Shown here: positions 35,417 to 45,759 of the stretch, piece by piece
How positions within the stretch are numbered: the first letter of the stretch is position 1
Layout: each line of letters opens with the position of its first letter
DNA from: Euptelea pleiosperma
Lineage: Eukaryota; Streptophyta; Magnoliopsida; Ranunculales; Eupteleaceae
Length of the DNA: 64,000 nt
Assembly (NCBI GenBank): GCA_035048495.1
Contig: CM068545.1
Location: forward strand, 15,025,702-15,089,701
Direction: 5' to 3'
Translations under genes and position numbers: made by a program
Notes under the pieces: generated by a model
Told to the model about the DNA's origin: nothing
Databases searched by the model: none
The model's input: only the letters and a program-made list of their open reading frames with translations

Positions 35417-35649
35417 CAAGGTTTAAAAAGAGCCATTATAACAGTATAACGGACTGGGGGCGTTACCATTTTTTCCATTATAACAGCCGTTATAACGAAT
35501 TGCAATCAAAATTGAAAAATAACGGAAATAACGGCCGTTTTTCACAATTTTTCCAGAAAATACCAGTCGTTATTTTCTGGGTATTTTAACGGTACATAAC
35601 GTAACGGGGGAGGTTCGAATCCGTAATAATGGCCATTTTTTAAACCATG
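35417..35649. mobile_element. hAT-type MITE, 8-bp TSD
   Basis: The ends are CAAGGTTTAAAAAG and, on the other strand, CATGGTTTAAAAAAT. The direct repeat GCACAGAC lies at 35409-35416 and 35650-35657. The interior is ATAACGG/CCGTTAT repeats. It is the third copy with a perfect 8-bp duplication. Confidence 0.88.
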
Positions 35650-35754
35650 GCACAGACATGTCTATTGCCTCTACCACATCATGTGCTACCCAATTATTTG
35701 GTAGATATTCTTGACGTGCCCCAGGTCAGACCTTTGGGAGGAGGTCCTTCGCAG

Positions 35755-35895
35755 CATTTTATTTTTATTGGGTCAGGCTCAGAAGCCCCCTTTTTCTGAC
35801 CCGTCTCGGGAGTCGGGCTCTCGGCGTGTACTTTTTCATTAAGTAAATGCCAGCTCAGCACTATCAACCACAGCTGAATTGTCGGAATCCAGGGC
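35755..35895. repeat. Dispersed quasi-palindrome (GCTCAGCACTATCAACCA family)
   Basis: The sequence combines TCTGACCCGTCTCGGGAG, AATGCCAGCTCAGCACTATC and GGAATCCA. Relatives in both orientations are at about 36240-36325, 40895-41060, 43495-43610 and 52795-52935. Copies at 40.9 and 52.8 kb show both arms of the palindrome. Confidence 0.6.
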
Positions 35896-36363
35896 CAGGG
35901 GAGGTGGGGGTCCTAGGAGCTTGAGCATTTTTTTTTTATAATCAATTGATTATGTGCCAACAACCATATTAGTGGGTGGAAATGATTTAGATGTATCTGT
36001 ACCGTCAAATCAATGTTTACAATTGGATCGATCTAAACCATCCAATCAATGAGTCGCATCTTCGAGCGAACATGGCGTTAAGGTGATATCAATTGTGCAC
36101 CAACTATATTCTTGGAACATAGTTAGTACACATAATTGGTGGTGACAACATAAAAGTTTTCTGAGATGGGATTCATAAGTCAAAATGTGTTAATCTAGAA
36201 AATTTGTATAGACCTTTAAGGGTAAGGGTAATTTCTTAAGTCTCAGGCTCAGAGGACTCGTCTTTTTTTGACCATCTGTTCCTATCAACCACCGTTGGAT
36301 TCTCGGAATCCATGTCCAAGAACACGAATGAAAAGACTAGTCCCTTGAGCCCAATCCTTTTCT

Positions 36364-36601
36364 TAGGGCAATCATACCGCATCAACAAAAAGTTCTACAG
36401 AAAAAGGATTTGTACGTTAAGAAAGCTCGATACGGTCTTGCAGAATAATTTTCTGGCATTTAGGCTCTATATAGTTGTCCGGAATAAATTTTCTAGAAAT
36501 GATTTTTGCATATAAATATCATAAAACTTTTTCTGTATCAACACTTCATGACGTACAAATCCTTTTTCTGAACTTTTTGTTGATCGCCATACAAAGCCCT
36601 A
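36364..36601. mobile_element. Tourist-like palindromic MITE
   Basis: The left arm has GGGCAATCATACCGCATCAA; on the other strand the right arm has GGGCTTTGTATGGCGATCAA. Both run into CAAAAAGTTC and AGAAAAAGGATTTGTACGT, giving about 70 bp of complementary arm. TA flanks both sides. Confidence 0.72.
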
Positions 36602-36623
36602 GATGGTATGGTGATCAACAAAA

Positions 36624-36783
36624 TCTATATACTAAAACAGGACGGTTGTCTCCCCCTCTTATCCGGCTTCATAAAGGATGGCCGAGATCTTATCACACCA
36701 AATGGACGGTGCATCTCAGCCACTCACAGCCAATTTTGACAACCACTTTGTCGAAAAGTACCGCGGGCACGGGCCACCCACGT
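36624..36783 (+). mobile_element. Helitron-like short element, unit 1
   Basis: It starts TCTATATACTAAAACAGG and ends at a GTACC-GCG-GGCAC hairpin followed by GGGCCACCCAC. The CTAG terminus is damaged in this unit. The internal sequence ATGGCCGAGATCTTATCACA is shared with the unit at 37688. Confidence 0.6.
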
Positions 36784-36855
36784 ATATATCAAGACAACTC
36801 AGTTGTATTCTCTTATCTTATCCATACATTTAATGTGGACGGTTAGATAAAGAGT

Positions 36856-37241
36856 GGTTGAGGCCGTTAAAACGGATTGAAACGGTCAGGGGCAAAAATA
36901 GAAAAAAATGGAATTAAACGAATTTTAATGGAAAAAAATGGAAAAAGTGTCGCTGAAATTCAAATTTTGAAATTTGAAAAAAAAAATTTGGAATTTAACG
37001 GATTTAAACGGAAATTAAACGGATTTTAATGGAATTAAACGGATTTTAATGGAATTAAACGGTTTTAACGGCCGTTTTTTTACAAATTTTTTTGAAATTA
37101 AACGGCTGTTTAAATGATTTTAACGGCCGTTAAAACAAAAGAAATGGCTGTTTTTTTCAAAACCGATAAAACGGGTTTAAACGGAAACGGGCTTGGGGCG
37201 TTACCGTTTAAACGGTTTAAACGGCCGTTTTTAAAACCATG
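36856..37241. mobile_element. hAT-type MITE, one end degraded
   Basis: The right end TTTTTAAAACCATG and the AACGG-rich interior match the copy at 2563 closely. The left terminus (GTGGTTGAGGCCGTTAAAAC) is diverged and no 8-bp duplication is found. An 18-bp direct repeat around TAATGTGGACGGTTAGAT lies on both sides at a distance. Confidence 0.72.
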
Positions 37242-37512
37242 GTTCCATCGATCTAATGTGGACGGTTAGATTTTAGCCACTCAATCCGCCTCATTTGACC
37301 TCAATTTATTCAAAATTTAAATTTCAACACCATTATTTTTTGTTATTTATGTTATTTTCCCATTTCTCCCTCTGTGTGTTACAATCCGTTATAACAGCCG
37401 TTATAATGAAAAAAACGGTAACGCCCGAGTCCGTTATACCGTTTGAGTGCCGAAGGCACCTAATTTTTGCAAACGCTTTTGTCGGAGAGTGCCGTGGGCA
37501 TGGGCCATTTAC

Positions 37513-37687
37513 TATTATATATAACAAAACACATTAGTTGTCTCCCTACTTATACCTCCTCTTATAAGCATCAACAAAGAAGGGCCTAGATCTAATCCTC
37601 CCCCAAATGAACAGTGGATCTCCGCCACTCACCTGCTTTTGAGAAATTCTTTGTCGAGGAGTGCCGATGGCACGGGGCAACCACTAG
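37513..37687 (+). mobile_element. Helitron-like short element, unit 2 of a head-to-tail pair
   Basis: It ends GAGTGCCGATGGCACGG, then GGCAACCACTAG, immediately followed by the TC start of the next unit. The hairpin stem is GTGCC/GGCAC with a short loop. No coding capacity. Confidence 0.65.
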
Positions 37688-37856
37688 TCTATATAACAAA
37701 ATAGGAAAATTGTCTCCCCACTTATCTCCCCTCTTATCGGCTTCACAAAGGATGGCCAAGATCTTATCACCCAAATGAACGGTGGATCTCAGCCACTCGC
37801 ACCCAATTTTTGCAAATGTTTTGTCAGGGAGTGCCGTGGGCACGGCCACCCACTAG
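37688..37856 (+). mobile_element. Helitron-like short element, unit 3
   Basis: The unit runs from TCTATATAACAAAATAGG to the hairpin GTGCC-GTG-GGCAC, then GGCCACCCACTAG, followed by T. A TC start, a 3' hairpin about 10 bp before CTAG, and lack of a target duplication are Helitron hallmarks. It is only 169 bp and non-autonomous. Confidence 0.68.
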
Positions 37857-38062
37857 TATTTTACAGAAACATAGATTTGTATGTTAGAAAGTGCGATGCA
37901 CAGAAAGTTTTGCGACATTTATATGCAAAAATCATTTCTAGAAAACTTATTCATGGCAACCAATACAAGCTTTATATGCAAAACTCATTTCTTCGAAACT
38001 TATTTAGGGCAACCACATAGAGCCTAAGTGTATAATTATTAATATTCCCTTAAAAGCGTGGT

Positions 38063-38452
38063 GATGTAACAAGGTATACCTGAGATCATTTCATTTGCGG
38101 AAGCGGCATTTTTGGTAGTCACCACTGCCATCTGGGCCAACTGACCGCATGGATGTTTAGCCCACCCTTTAATAGACATTCATACAAAAAATCAGCTTGT
38201 TTAATGATTTTTAGCCGTTGGTTTTAGTACTCTAAAGATGGTTGTATTCAACGGCTATAAGAACGTCTAAAATGGTGCTAAAAAGTGTTAAAATCTAATG
38301 GTTATAAATTACCAATCAAGGCGCTTTTTGGCATGTATATCCTCGAAGGGGTGAGATAAACATCCAAGCGGTCAGTGGGCCCAGATGGCAGCGGTGACTA
38401 TAAAAAATGCCGCTTCCGAAAATGAACAGTTTCAGGCATACGTCGTTACATC
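38063..38452. repeat. GATGTAACAAGG palindromic element, copy 2
   Basis: Nearly the same structure as the element at 17493, with GATGTAACAAGGTATACCTGA at the left and its inverse at the right. Its arms are TTGCGGAAGCGGCATTTTTG and the inverse. Confidence 0.8.
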
Positions 38453-38545
38453 TTTTTCCTAACATTATTGCTACTCTCGTTACAACGGGTGACATCGGTC
38501 ACATCTGAGTTAGAAAAATAATTAGAATATTATTATTTTGGTCGT

Positions 38546-38878
38546 GATGTAACAAGGTAGACCTGACGCCTTTTGACGTCAGATAGCACGATTTCTATTA
38601 TTCACGGCTGCCATCTGGGCCCACTGATCAAATGGATGTTTATCTCACCCTTTGGTAGACATTCATAAAAAAAAATCAGTTTGTTTGACAACTTTTAGCC
38701 GTTTTTTTAGTACTAAAATAATGGTTGAATCCAACGGCTAGAATCACGCCTTAAAAAGTACTAAAATCTAATGGCCAGAGATACCAACCAAGGTGATTTT
38801 TGGTGGGTAGCGCCCGAGAGTAACAAAAAATTGCCCTACGAGACACCAAAAATCGTCAAATCTACCCCTTGTTACATC
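38546..38878. repeat. GATGTAACAAGG palindromic element, copy 3
   Basis: A more diverged copy: the left end GATGTAACAAGGTAGACCTG is kept, but the arm differs (CTTTTGACGTCAGATAGCAC). The right end is CCCTTGTTACATC. It lies 94 bp after copy 2. Confidence 0.75.
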
Positions 38879-38915
38879 TTTTTCCTATTTTTTGTTTTTT
38901 CAAAATAACCTTCAT

Positions 38916-39075
38916 ATGGTTAAAAAAATGTTTTTCTAAAAACTAACGGCCGTTATTTCCGTTATAATGCTAAGCCCCTTTTTTGGGATTTGGGCGTTAT
39001 TTTCAAAATAACATACAGGAATTGGGGCGTTATTATTATACGGCCGTTATAGTAACCGTTATTTAAAGTTATAAA
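38916..39075. repeat. Degraded hAT-type MITE (ACGGCCGTTAT core)
   Basis: Contains TAACGGCCGTTATTTCCG and GTTATTATTATACGGCCGTT in inverted arrangement. The ends are unclear and no duplication was found. It lies 160 bp from the stop codon of the 80-aa gene. Confidence 0.55.
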
Positions 39076-39235
39076 GAAGAGATTTTGGGGAATTAAAATT
39101 TACCAGAGAACCGTAATGAACAATATAACAATATCTTCTCTCCATCAAAAGATTCAAAACTGCTCCTTTTTTTTTTCTTTCATTAATTAATCACACAATA
39201 TTTTTCTTGAAAACCCTGAAATTATCTTGATTTGC

Positions 39236-39713
39236 TCATCTGTGTGCCGTAACAAGTGTTTCAATGAATCTCAGCCCGTCGAATCTCGGTGCAAATTTCT
39301 CCGTTGAAGTCGTCGATCTTCGGGAACTGGAAGAAGAGTTATCTCGATCGTCCCTTGAAACGTTCTCCTGATAAATCAGAACATGTAAAAGGATAATTAG
39401 TTAAAATCAAGAAAGAAAAGAGACCAGTTCTCTAAATTTTCAAGAAAATAAGCGGAAAAACAAGAAATTAACATAATTTCTATCAATAACGAGAGGGAAA
39501 ACTTTATGAATTTAAGGAATTTCGTCCAAAAAAAAACAAAGAAGAGGTCCCAAAGAGAACAAACTTAGCAGAATTCAATCAGGAATTCCATTAAAGATCT
39601 ACCTCGGTTGAAGCTTGGATCTTCGAATTGGCGAAGAAATCTGAAGACGAAGCAGAGACTGCAGTAGCAGAAGCAGCGGCCATGGAAGCCACGAACACTC
39701 CTGATTTCTTCAT
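39236..39713 (-). CDS. Small conserved plant protein of unknown function, 80 aa
   Basis: Exon 1 is 39603-39713 (37 codons) and exon 2 is 39236-39367 (43 codons plus TGA), joined in phase 0 across a 235-bp GT/AG intron. The N terminus MKKSGVFVASMAAASATAVS is Ala/Ser-rich, followed by a Ser-rich, charged middle. The C terminus APRFDGLRFIETLVTAHR is the most distinctive part. I recall uncharacterised plant proteins with this beginning and end, but no function. The Ala/Ser-rich start could be an organelle-targeting or membrane-associating segment; that is inference. A TATA box lies upstream. Exon-intron structure, start context and family resemblance make this a real gene despite its size. Confidence 0.85.
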
Positions 39714-39855
39714 TGAAGGAGTCGAGAATCAGGATTTCTCTCAAAACTAATCGGAGATTTCTATAGAAAACCTAGAGAGCTTTTGAAATCACAGAAAAAA
39801 AAAAAGGAGAAATTTTACCAGGAAACAGCTCGACGAAATCGCGTGGACTCGACGG

Positions 39856-39866
39856 TATTTATATAG
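39856..39866 (-). promoter_or_regulatory. TATA box of the 80-aa gene
   Basis: On the minus strand the sequence reads CTATATAAATA, about 145 bp upstream of the ATG. It is a consensus plant TATA box and supports transcription of the small gene. Confidence 0.65.
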
Positions 39867-40204
39867 AGGGCCGGCTTGAAACAGTAAATTCGAATTTTAC
39901 GCGGTAATTATCTCTATCGTAATTACCGACATACCCTTGGGACTTGGTCGAGTTTATCTGGTTATCTCCTTCTAAGTTTAGCGAAATGTTTTAATTGACC
40001 AAACTACCCTCTTGCCTTAATTGGTGGACGACATTTTGCACGCGTCTCTTAAGTCTCTACTATGAGGCTGACAACTCTTATGCCGACAGATGGACGGAAC
40101 AGCTTTGGCGGAGCACAAATTTGCTGTCCCTCGCCGGGCTGTTCTTTGATGCAGACTTCTGTTTCAAACTTTTGATGCAGAAGTCCTCAATTTGCAACGT
40201 AGTA

Positions 40205-40490
40205 GACTCATTTGGATCCACTTGCCCCCTGAATGTTTGGTCCACACTATGATAAACCTACTCAACAAAAATCATAGTGATTGGTAATTCTTAGCCATAG
40301 GATTTGAGCACCTTTTCATCATGGGCTTTATGAACCAGCCAATGTGTTGGTTCCAAGCCCATGATGAAACAGTGCTCAAATCCAATGGCTAGGATTCACT
40401 AATCATACTGATTTTTGCTGTATGTGTCCACCAAGGTGTGGGCCAAACATTCGTGGGGCCAGTAAGCCCTAAAGAGTTTACTACGTGGCA
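40205..40490. repeat. Palindromic MITE upstream of the 80-aa gene
   Basis: Two arms contain ATTTGAGCACCTTTTCATCA and its inverse TGATGAAACAGTGCTCAAAT around a central AAGCCCATGA pair. The outer ends carry CCACTTGCC and CTACGTGGC. A member of the dispersed palindrome family. Confidence 0.68.
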
Positions 40491-40579
40491 AATTGAGGGG
40501 CTTCGGCATCAAAATTTTGATACAGAAGTCTTTATCTTAGATTTCTTCTCCCTCGCCTATCAAAATGCTGACAGATGGA

Positions 40580-40860
40580 CAGGAGAACAGCCTACTGATG
40601 AAAGGATGTTTGGTCCACCTCTTGATGGACTTGCACAACAAAAATTAGCTTGATTGGTGATTTCTAGCTGTTGGATTTGGGTGTTTTTCAATGGGATGAT
40701 TTCTAGCCTTGGGATCTGAGCATGTTTTTGGGTATTTGAATCTAATGGCTAGAAATCACTAATAAGTTTAAGTCCATCAATGGGTAGGCAGATGTGCATG
40801 TGGTTAGTGGAGTCCGAGTTTCATGTCCCTGCACTCCAAAATGCCACGTGAAGCACTCAT
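40580..40860. repeat. Diverged palindromic MITE
   Basis: Contains GGATGTTTGGTCCACCTCTT, TTAGCTTGATTGGTGATTTC and TCTAATGGCTAGAAATCACT in inverted arrangement, and ends near ATGCCACGTGAAGCAC. Confidence 0.58.
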
Positions 40861-41089
40861 TGGCCCTCTCCCTTTATGGATTTGAGTGGGCTCTTATGAT
40901 TGGCCTTTTATGAGTGGCTCTCGAGAAAGGCCTTGTTGGGCGTGGATTTCGAGGATCCAACGATTGTGATGGTGTTGAGCTGGCATTCGTTTTTTTGCCA
41001 AAACAAACCACCGTTGGATTCTCGAAATCCACACCCAAGAAGCCTGTCTCAGGAGCTGGTCATAAAGGCCGGTGCATATGGATTTTGGT

Positions 41090-41475
41090 CCATTTCTTGA
41101 TGGATCTACACATCAAAAGTCAGCTTTGGTGATTTCTAACCGTTGGATTTAACATTTAATATCGTGACATTTGGCTTTTCGAGACATCAAAAGTCAGCCT
41201 AATTGGTAATTTCTAGTCGTTGGATTTAACATTTTAATATCATGACTCTTGAGGCATTTTTTGGGATGCTTTCCAGACATCAAAAGTCAGCCTAATTTGT
41301 AATTTCTGGTCGTTGGATTTAACATTTTAATATCATGACTCTTGAGTCATTTTTTGGGATGCTAAATACAACTGGTAGAAATCAATTGATCAAGCTGATT
41401 TTTGGTATGTAGGTCCACCCAGAGGTGGAACAAACATCCAAAAGGGCAATGGTCCCTTAAGGGCGCTCCACGTGT
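41090..41475. repeat. Palindromic MITE with an internal triplication
   Basis: The segment around CATCAAAAGTCAGCCTAATT plus GTCGTTGGATTTAACATTT appears three times in direct orientation (about 41115, 41190 and 41280) before a normal right arm (AAGCTGATTTTTGGTATGTA, then ACGTGTCATTTTTGGGAGGG). The family normally has one copy. Confidence 0.65.
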
Positions 41476-42120
41476 CATTTTTGGGAGGGAGACTTCAAAT
41501 TAGAGGACAGCAAATATTTTCTCGTGGACAGCAAACTTTTGTTCGATTTAATCAATGTGAACATAATCTAAGGAATGAATGGGTTGGATCCAGGTAGATC
41601 CGTTTCCAGATCCGGCTTTGAATACAAGGGGTATTTTGGTCAATGAAGGAATTTCCCTTTCATTTTCTGGCAAACGAAGGTAAGGGTAAATTGGGTATAT
41701 TAAGGTCTGGAAAGACTTGGCGCGGCACCTCGGTAGTTGATTTTTTCGAGACTGGAGTTCTCCAAAACCAAGTCTCATAGGCTGATCTTTCCAAGTCGCA
41801 TTCAATCAGGAGATAACACGTGTATGGAAGAGATTAGGCCACGCCAGTTGACGAACTGTCACAAGTTGAGGGTTGGATATTCGCGAGAGTGGTGGAGTGC
41901 CGGTGTGGGGGATAGATAGGGAGAGGTTGTGAATTATATTCCAAACTTCCAAACTTACCCTTGAATGCTCTAACAATTACCGTAATATCCTCACAAAGTC
42001 CATGCCTAGCCAAAAAGTTAATGCGCATGCTCATCTAACCACCCATCCAATGACCCATCTGCTGGTTCTTTGATAGGTTGTAATCCCAAAATCCTGTCCA
42101 TCGAATTTTCACTCCTGATC

Positions 42121-42348
42121 GGCCACAATATTAGCCACGTGGTATAGTATTAGAGATTTCTGACCGTATTGATGTTTGGCTGACCCCTGACCCAACCCTA
42201 GATGACATACAGACCAAAAATTAGCCTGACGATTTCTAACCGTTGGATTGGAATCGTTTCTAGTCGAGCTGATTTTTGGTTTGTAGGTCCACCTAGGGAT
42301 TGGCCAAACAACCCTCTAGGAGTATGCCGCGTGGCTCATATTGTGGCC
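42121..42348. mobile_element. Palindromic MITE, CCACGTGG family
   Basis: The left end is GGCCACAATATTAGCCACG and the right end its inverse, CGTGGCTCATATTGTGGCC. The arms include GATGTTTGGC and GCCAAAC, and a TTTCTAACCGTTGGATTGGA core. Short and fairly intact. Confidence 0.75.
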
Positions 42349-42959
42349 CTGTCAGCAAAGTTCTACTCTTCCATCGACTATTTATGATGGATAAAAATAT
42401 TGGGTCGTTTGATTCTCGGTTTGATGCAACTTTTGGGGGTGATCGATGGTCCCACCAGGGGAGTGCTCTAACAATGGGACGGCTAGGATTCATTGAGCAT
42501 GTCTGCCACATTTAAGACAAAAGGCTGGATACACATGTTAGGTGTCTTTGGAGACAAGATCCTTAGTTTACTCTTGTAAACATCAAACTAAAACTGAAAG
42601 GGTAATATCGTCAATGCGCGCGTACGTTTGGCGCGACCGCACGATTCTTTATTCATGCGGTTGTCGTGACTGGAAGGTAGTTGTGATGGTGCGGTAGACA
42701 AACAGACACGCAAGAAGATAACCCCTCCAGATTTGACACGTGTCCATCCAAAGTATCAGTCGTCCACACCTTTTTTTTTTGTTTTTTTTTTTTAATTAAT
42801 TTGTCGGCGGGAGTTGAGTTGCACGTTGTAAGGTCAAGGTGTTCTAATGTGTCATTGTCGTCAACTTTATTGAATGTCTCAGTTTCTAGAAGCATCTAGA
42901 ACATGGAAGTAGTTCATCGATCTGGACCGTCCATTATCATCTTATTTTTGTTACATTAA

Positions 42960-43080
42960 GGCCCTGTATGGTGATCTCAGAAAAGCCTTCTACAAAAAGG
43001 ATTTGTGAGCCAAAAAAGTGTTGATGTAGAAAACTTTTATGAACTTTAATGAGCAGTAATGGTTTCAACCATACAAGGCT
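42960..43080. mobile_element. Tourist-like MITE, 121 bp, TAA duplication
   Basis: The ends are GGCCCTGTATGGT and the inverse ACCATACAAGGCT, flanked by TAA on both sides (42957-42959 and 43081-43083). A three-base TAA target and GG...CC ends fit PIF/Harbinger (Tourist) MITEs. Confidence 0.78.
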
Positions 43081-43128
43081 TAAGTTTTACAGAAAATATT
43101 AATTTTTGAAGACCTCCATTCCCAAAAA

Positions 43129-43430
43129 TGCAATGTGGAGCTCACTTTAGGGCCCACTGACCTTATGGATGTTTGGTCCATCTTTTGCTGGACCTACATG
43201 CCAAATATCAGCTTGATCGATGATTTCTAACAGTTATAAATTAGCATCTAAAAAATAATACTCGAACCAACGGTTAAAAATTATGCTATTAAAGTGCTAA
43301 ATCCAATGACTGGAAATCACCGATTAAACTGATTTTTGATGTGTAGATTCATCAAGAAGTGAACCAAACATCCAAAAGGTCAGTGGGCCCTAAAGTGTAC
43401 TCCACCTGGCATTTTGGGAGGGAGACTTCA
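43129..43430. repeat. Palindromic MITE, GGGCCCACTGACC family
   Basis: The left arm has TTAGGGCCCACTGACCTTAT and the right arm the inverse AAGGTCAGTGGGCCCTAAAG. The centre holds TTATAAATTAGCATC/GCTATTAAAG. The arms carry ATGTGGAGCTCAC and GTACTCCACCTGG. Confidence 0.7.
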
Positions 43431-43611
43431 AACTCGGACTCAGTTTTACAGCCCTCACACTCTGAATTGCACACTTTAACACTCTTGTCTTTATTTGGCT
43501 CAAGCTCCTAGGACACCCTTTTTCTGACCTCTCTCGGGAGCTAGACTCAGGGCCCTAGGATTTCAAGAATCACACTGTGGTTGATAGCACTGAGTTGGCA
43601 TTTACTTTTTG

Positions 43612-43868
43612 ACCGTATGGATGTGAGGCCCATCCCTAGGTGGACATACATATAAAAATCCAGCGTGATTACTAATTTCTAACCTTTGCATCTGAGTACC
43701 CCAAATAACGTTCATCCAACAGTTAAAAATAAACCCCATGAAAAAGACTCAAATCCAAATCACTAATCATGCCGATTTTTATATGTATGTGCACCTAGGG
43801 AGGGTCCAATCATCCATACGGTCAGTGGTCTCTAAGAGTGTGCCATGTGGCCCATATTGTGATGCGTT
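43612..43868. repeat. Palindromic MITE whose right arm continues into a tandem array
   Basis: The left arm starts GACCGTATGGATGTGAGGCC and the right arm ends with ATCCATACGGTCAGTGG followed by GTGTGCCATGTGGC. The right arm is unit 1 of the array at 43811. Confidence 0.7.
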
Positions 43869-44400
43869 GAAGAGAACATCCACCATCAAAGATTTATTAT
43901 CCTAATAGGTGCGCTGGTCAACGTGGTGTGGCATACCCGCTTACAAAAAAAATGGTTTGCATGTGGACCTAAGATGGGCCGAACATCCATACGGTCAGTG
44001 GTCTCTGAGAGTGTGCCATGTGGCTCAAATTGTGATGCGTTGAAGAGGACATCCACTATCAAAGATTCTAATAATAGCATGTCAACGTGGTGTGACATAC
44101 CCACATCCATAGGGTCAGTGGTCTCTAAGAGTGTGCCATGTGGCTCATATTGTGATGCGTTGAAGAAAAACATCCACCATCAAAGATTTATTATCCTAAT
44201 AGGTGCGTAGGTCAACGTGGTGTGACATACCCACATCTATACGGTCAGTGGTCTCTAAGAGTGTGCCATGTGGCTCATATTGTGATGCGTTGAAGACATC
44301 CACCATCAAAGATTTATTCTCCTAATAGGTGCGCTGGTCAACGTGGTGTGACGTACCCGCTTAAAAAAAAAATGGTGTGACGTACCCAAATACGTTGAAG
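43811..44400 (+). repeat. Tandem array of a MITE end, four units
   Basis: Units start at 43811, 43984, 44104 and 44234. Each reads CCATACGGTCAGTGGTCTCT, AGAGTGTGCCATGTGGC, TTGTGATGCGTTGAAGA, CATCCACCATCAAAGATT and GTCAACGTGGTGTG. Unit lengths are about 173, 120, 130 and 155 bp because of internal indels. Opposite-strand frames here are artefacts of the repeat. Confidence 0.88.
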
Positions 44401-45759
44401 AGACAGAACCACTGTTTTTAGAGTAAAACTTCTGTTACAACGATCAATACAAGCCACGTGGCACACTATTAGTGGATGCTGACTTCCACACTAGAAAGAG
44501 AAGAACATCAACCATAAGAATTGAAAATCGAATTTTCACTTATATTTCTGATAAAGCTTCTCATTTGATGACAGAAAAAACAACATCATGTACCAGGAGG
44601 GTGTGTCAGAAAATTAAGATCTTCATCTTTTTATCCAGATTCCAGGTTTCTTGCAGACTTTCTTTCTCTGCATTGCTCATGGGCAAGTTTTCTATCTTTC
44701 ACCAAGTTTGGATGAAATTGAATCACAAGACCTTGTAATGGTTGAGCAGAACTTGTATGGAATCACACTCTACAGTGTGCAGATGACCTGTAAACTGGAC
44801 TTTAAAGATGGCCTGTGATCAATGGTACCCATATCTCACATACAAGGTGTGAGACGCCACATTTTGCTGGGCCCTACTTGGGAAACAGTCTATGCTGGAA
44901 GTCCACCCAATCCAGATTATTATAATGACTCCACCATTTTTTGGGATGAGAAGAAAACATATGGCAGATGGTCCAACAAAAAAAAAATCTATAAATCAGG
45001 TTGTTAAAATCAATTCATCAGGTCAAATTTTGGTATAAGAGCTCTTACATAAAACATATCAACGGAGGATCCAACCCCTTGCATGTGAATCATGAGTATC
45101 AATATGCGATTTGTAGATGATCCTAGGGTCTTTCAGATGAGTACCTCAGATTCCACATTTTGAGAAATTTTGGGTCCTTGATAGATATTCAGTAAATAAT
45201 ATACAGTTATCAACAGCAACTGCATGGCTGTACATTTGGCACATGCAATGAAATACAGAGGATTCGGACCTACCATACGATGGGTCCACATACAAGATCA
45301 TCTACTCCAGAAATTTACCCAATCTGATAATCCTTTCAATCCAATTCATAGCATTGTCTGATCAGATGGTCAGGATAATCTGATCAGGTCAATTGTCAAC
45401 AAAAGAGATCTACACATGGGAAAAACTTATACATACCCCACACATGGAAAGGGTGGATGGCTCCAACAGTCAGTCCACGAAGATGGAAGTATTCTTTGAC
45501 AGTAATACCAATAACTAAAGAGCAACATTTACATTACATAGCTCATTCAGATTTTACTTCTGAATAATTCTAGTGAACACCAGCACTTCTGCACAAAAGA
45601 AAAATCATCTCTAGTTCTGTACATAAAATATGATAAATGAAGCATTTGTACCGACAGAGTCGAGCCTTTCAAATCCAAGCAGTGAGTAGTGAACACAACT
45701 CGTGAAGGTTGAGGTCGCAGGTTGGTTACCCAGCTCATACACCAATAGAAAAATGTGTT

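Noticed and set aside
35610..35625. GGTTCGAATCC, a tRNA T-loop-like motif
   Set aside because: No acceptor stem, D-arm or anticodon arm can be placed around it; it lies inside a hAT MITE.
43886..44210. 95-codon frames on both strands with repeated ASQYEPHGTL or SVPCGSNCDA segments
   Set aside because: The repeats reflect the tandem array of a MITE end, and both strands are open; this is not a repeat protein.
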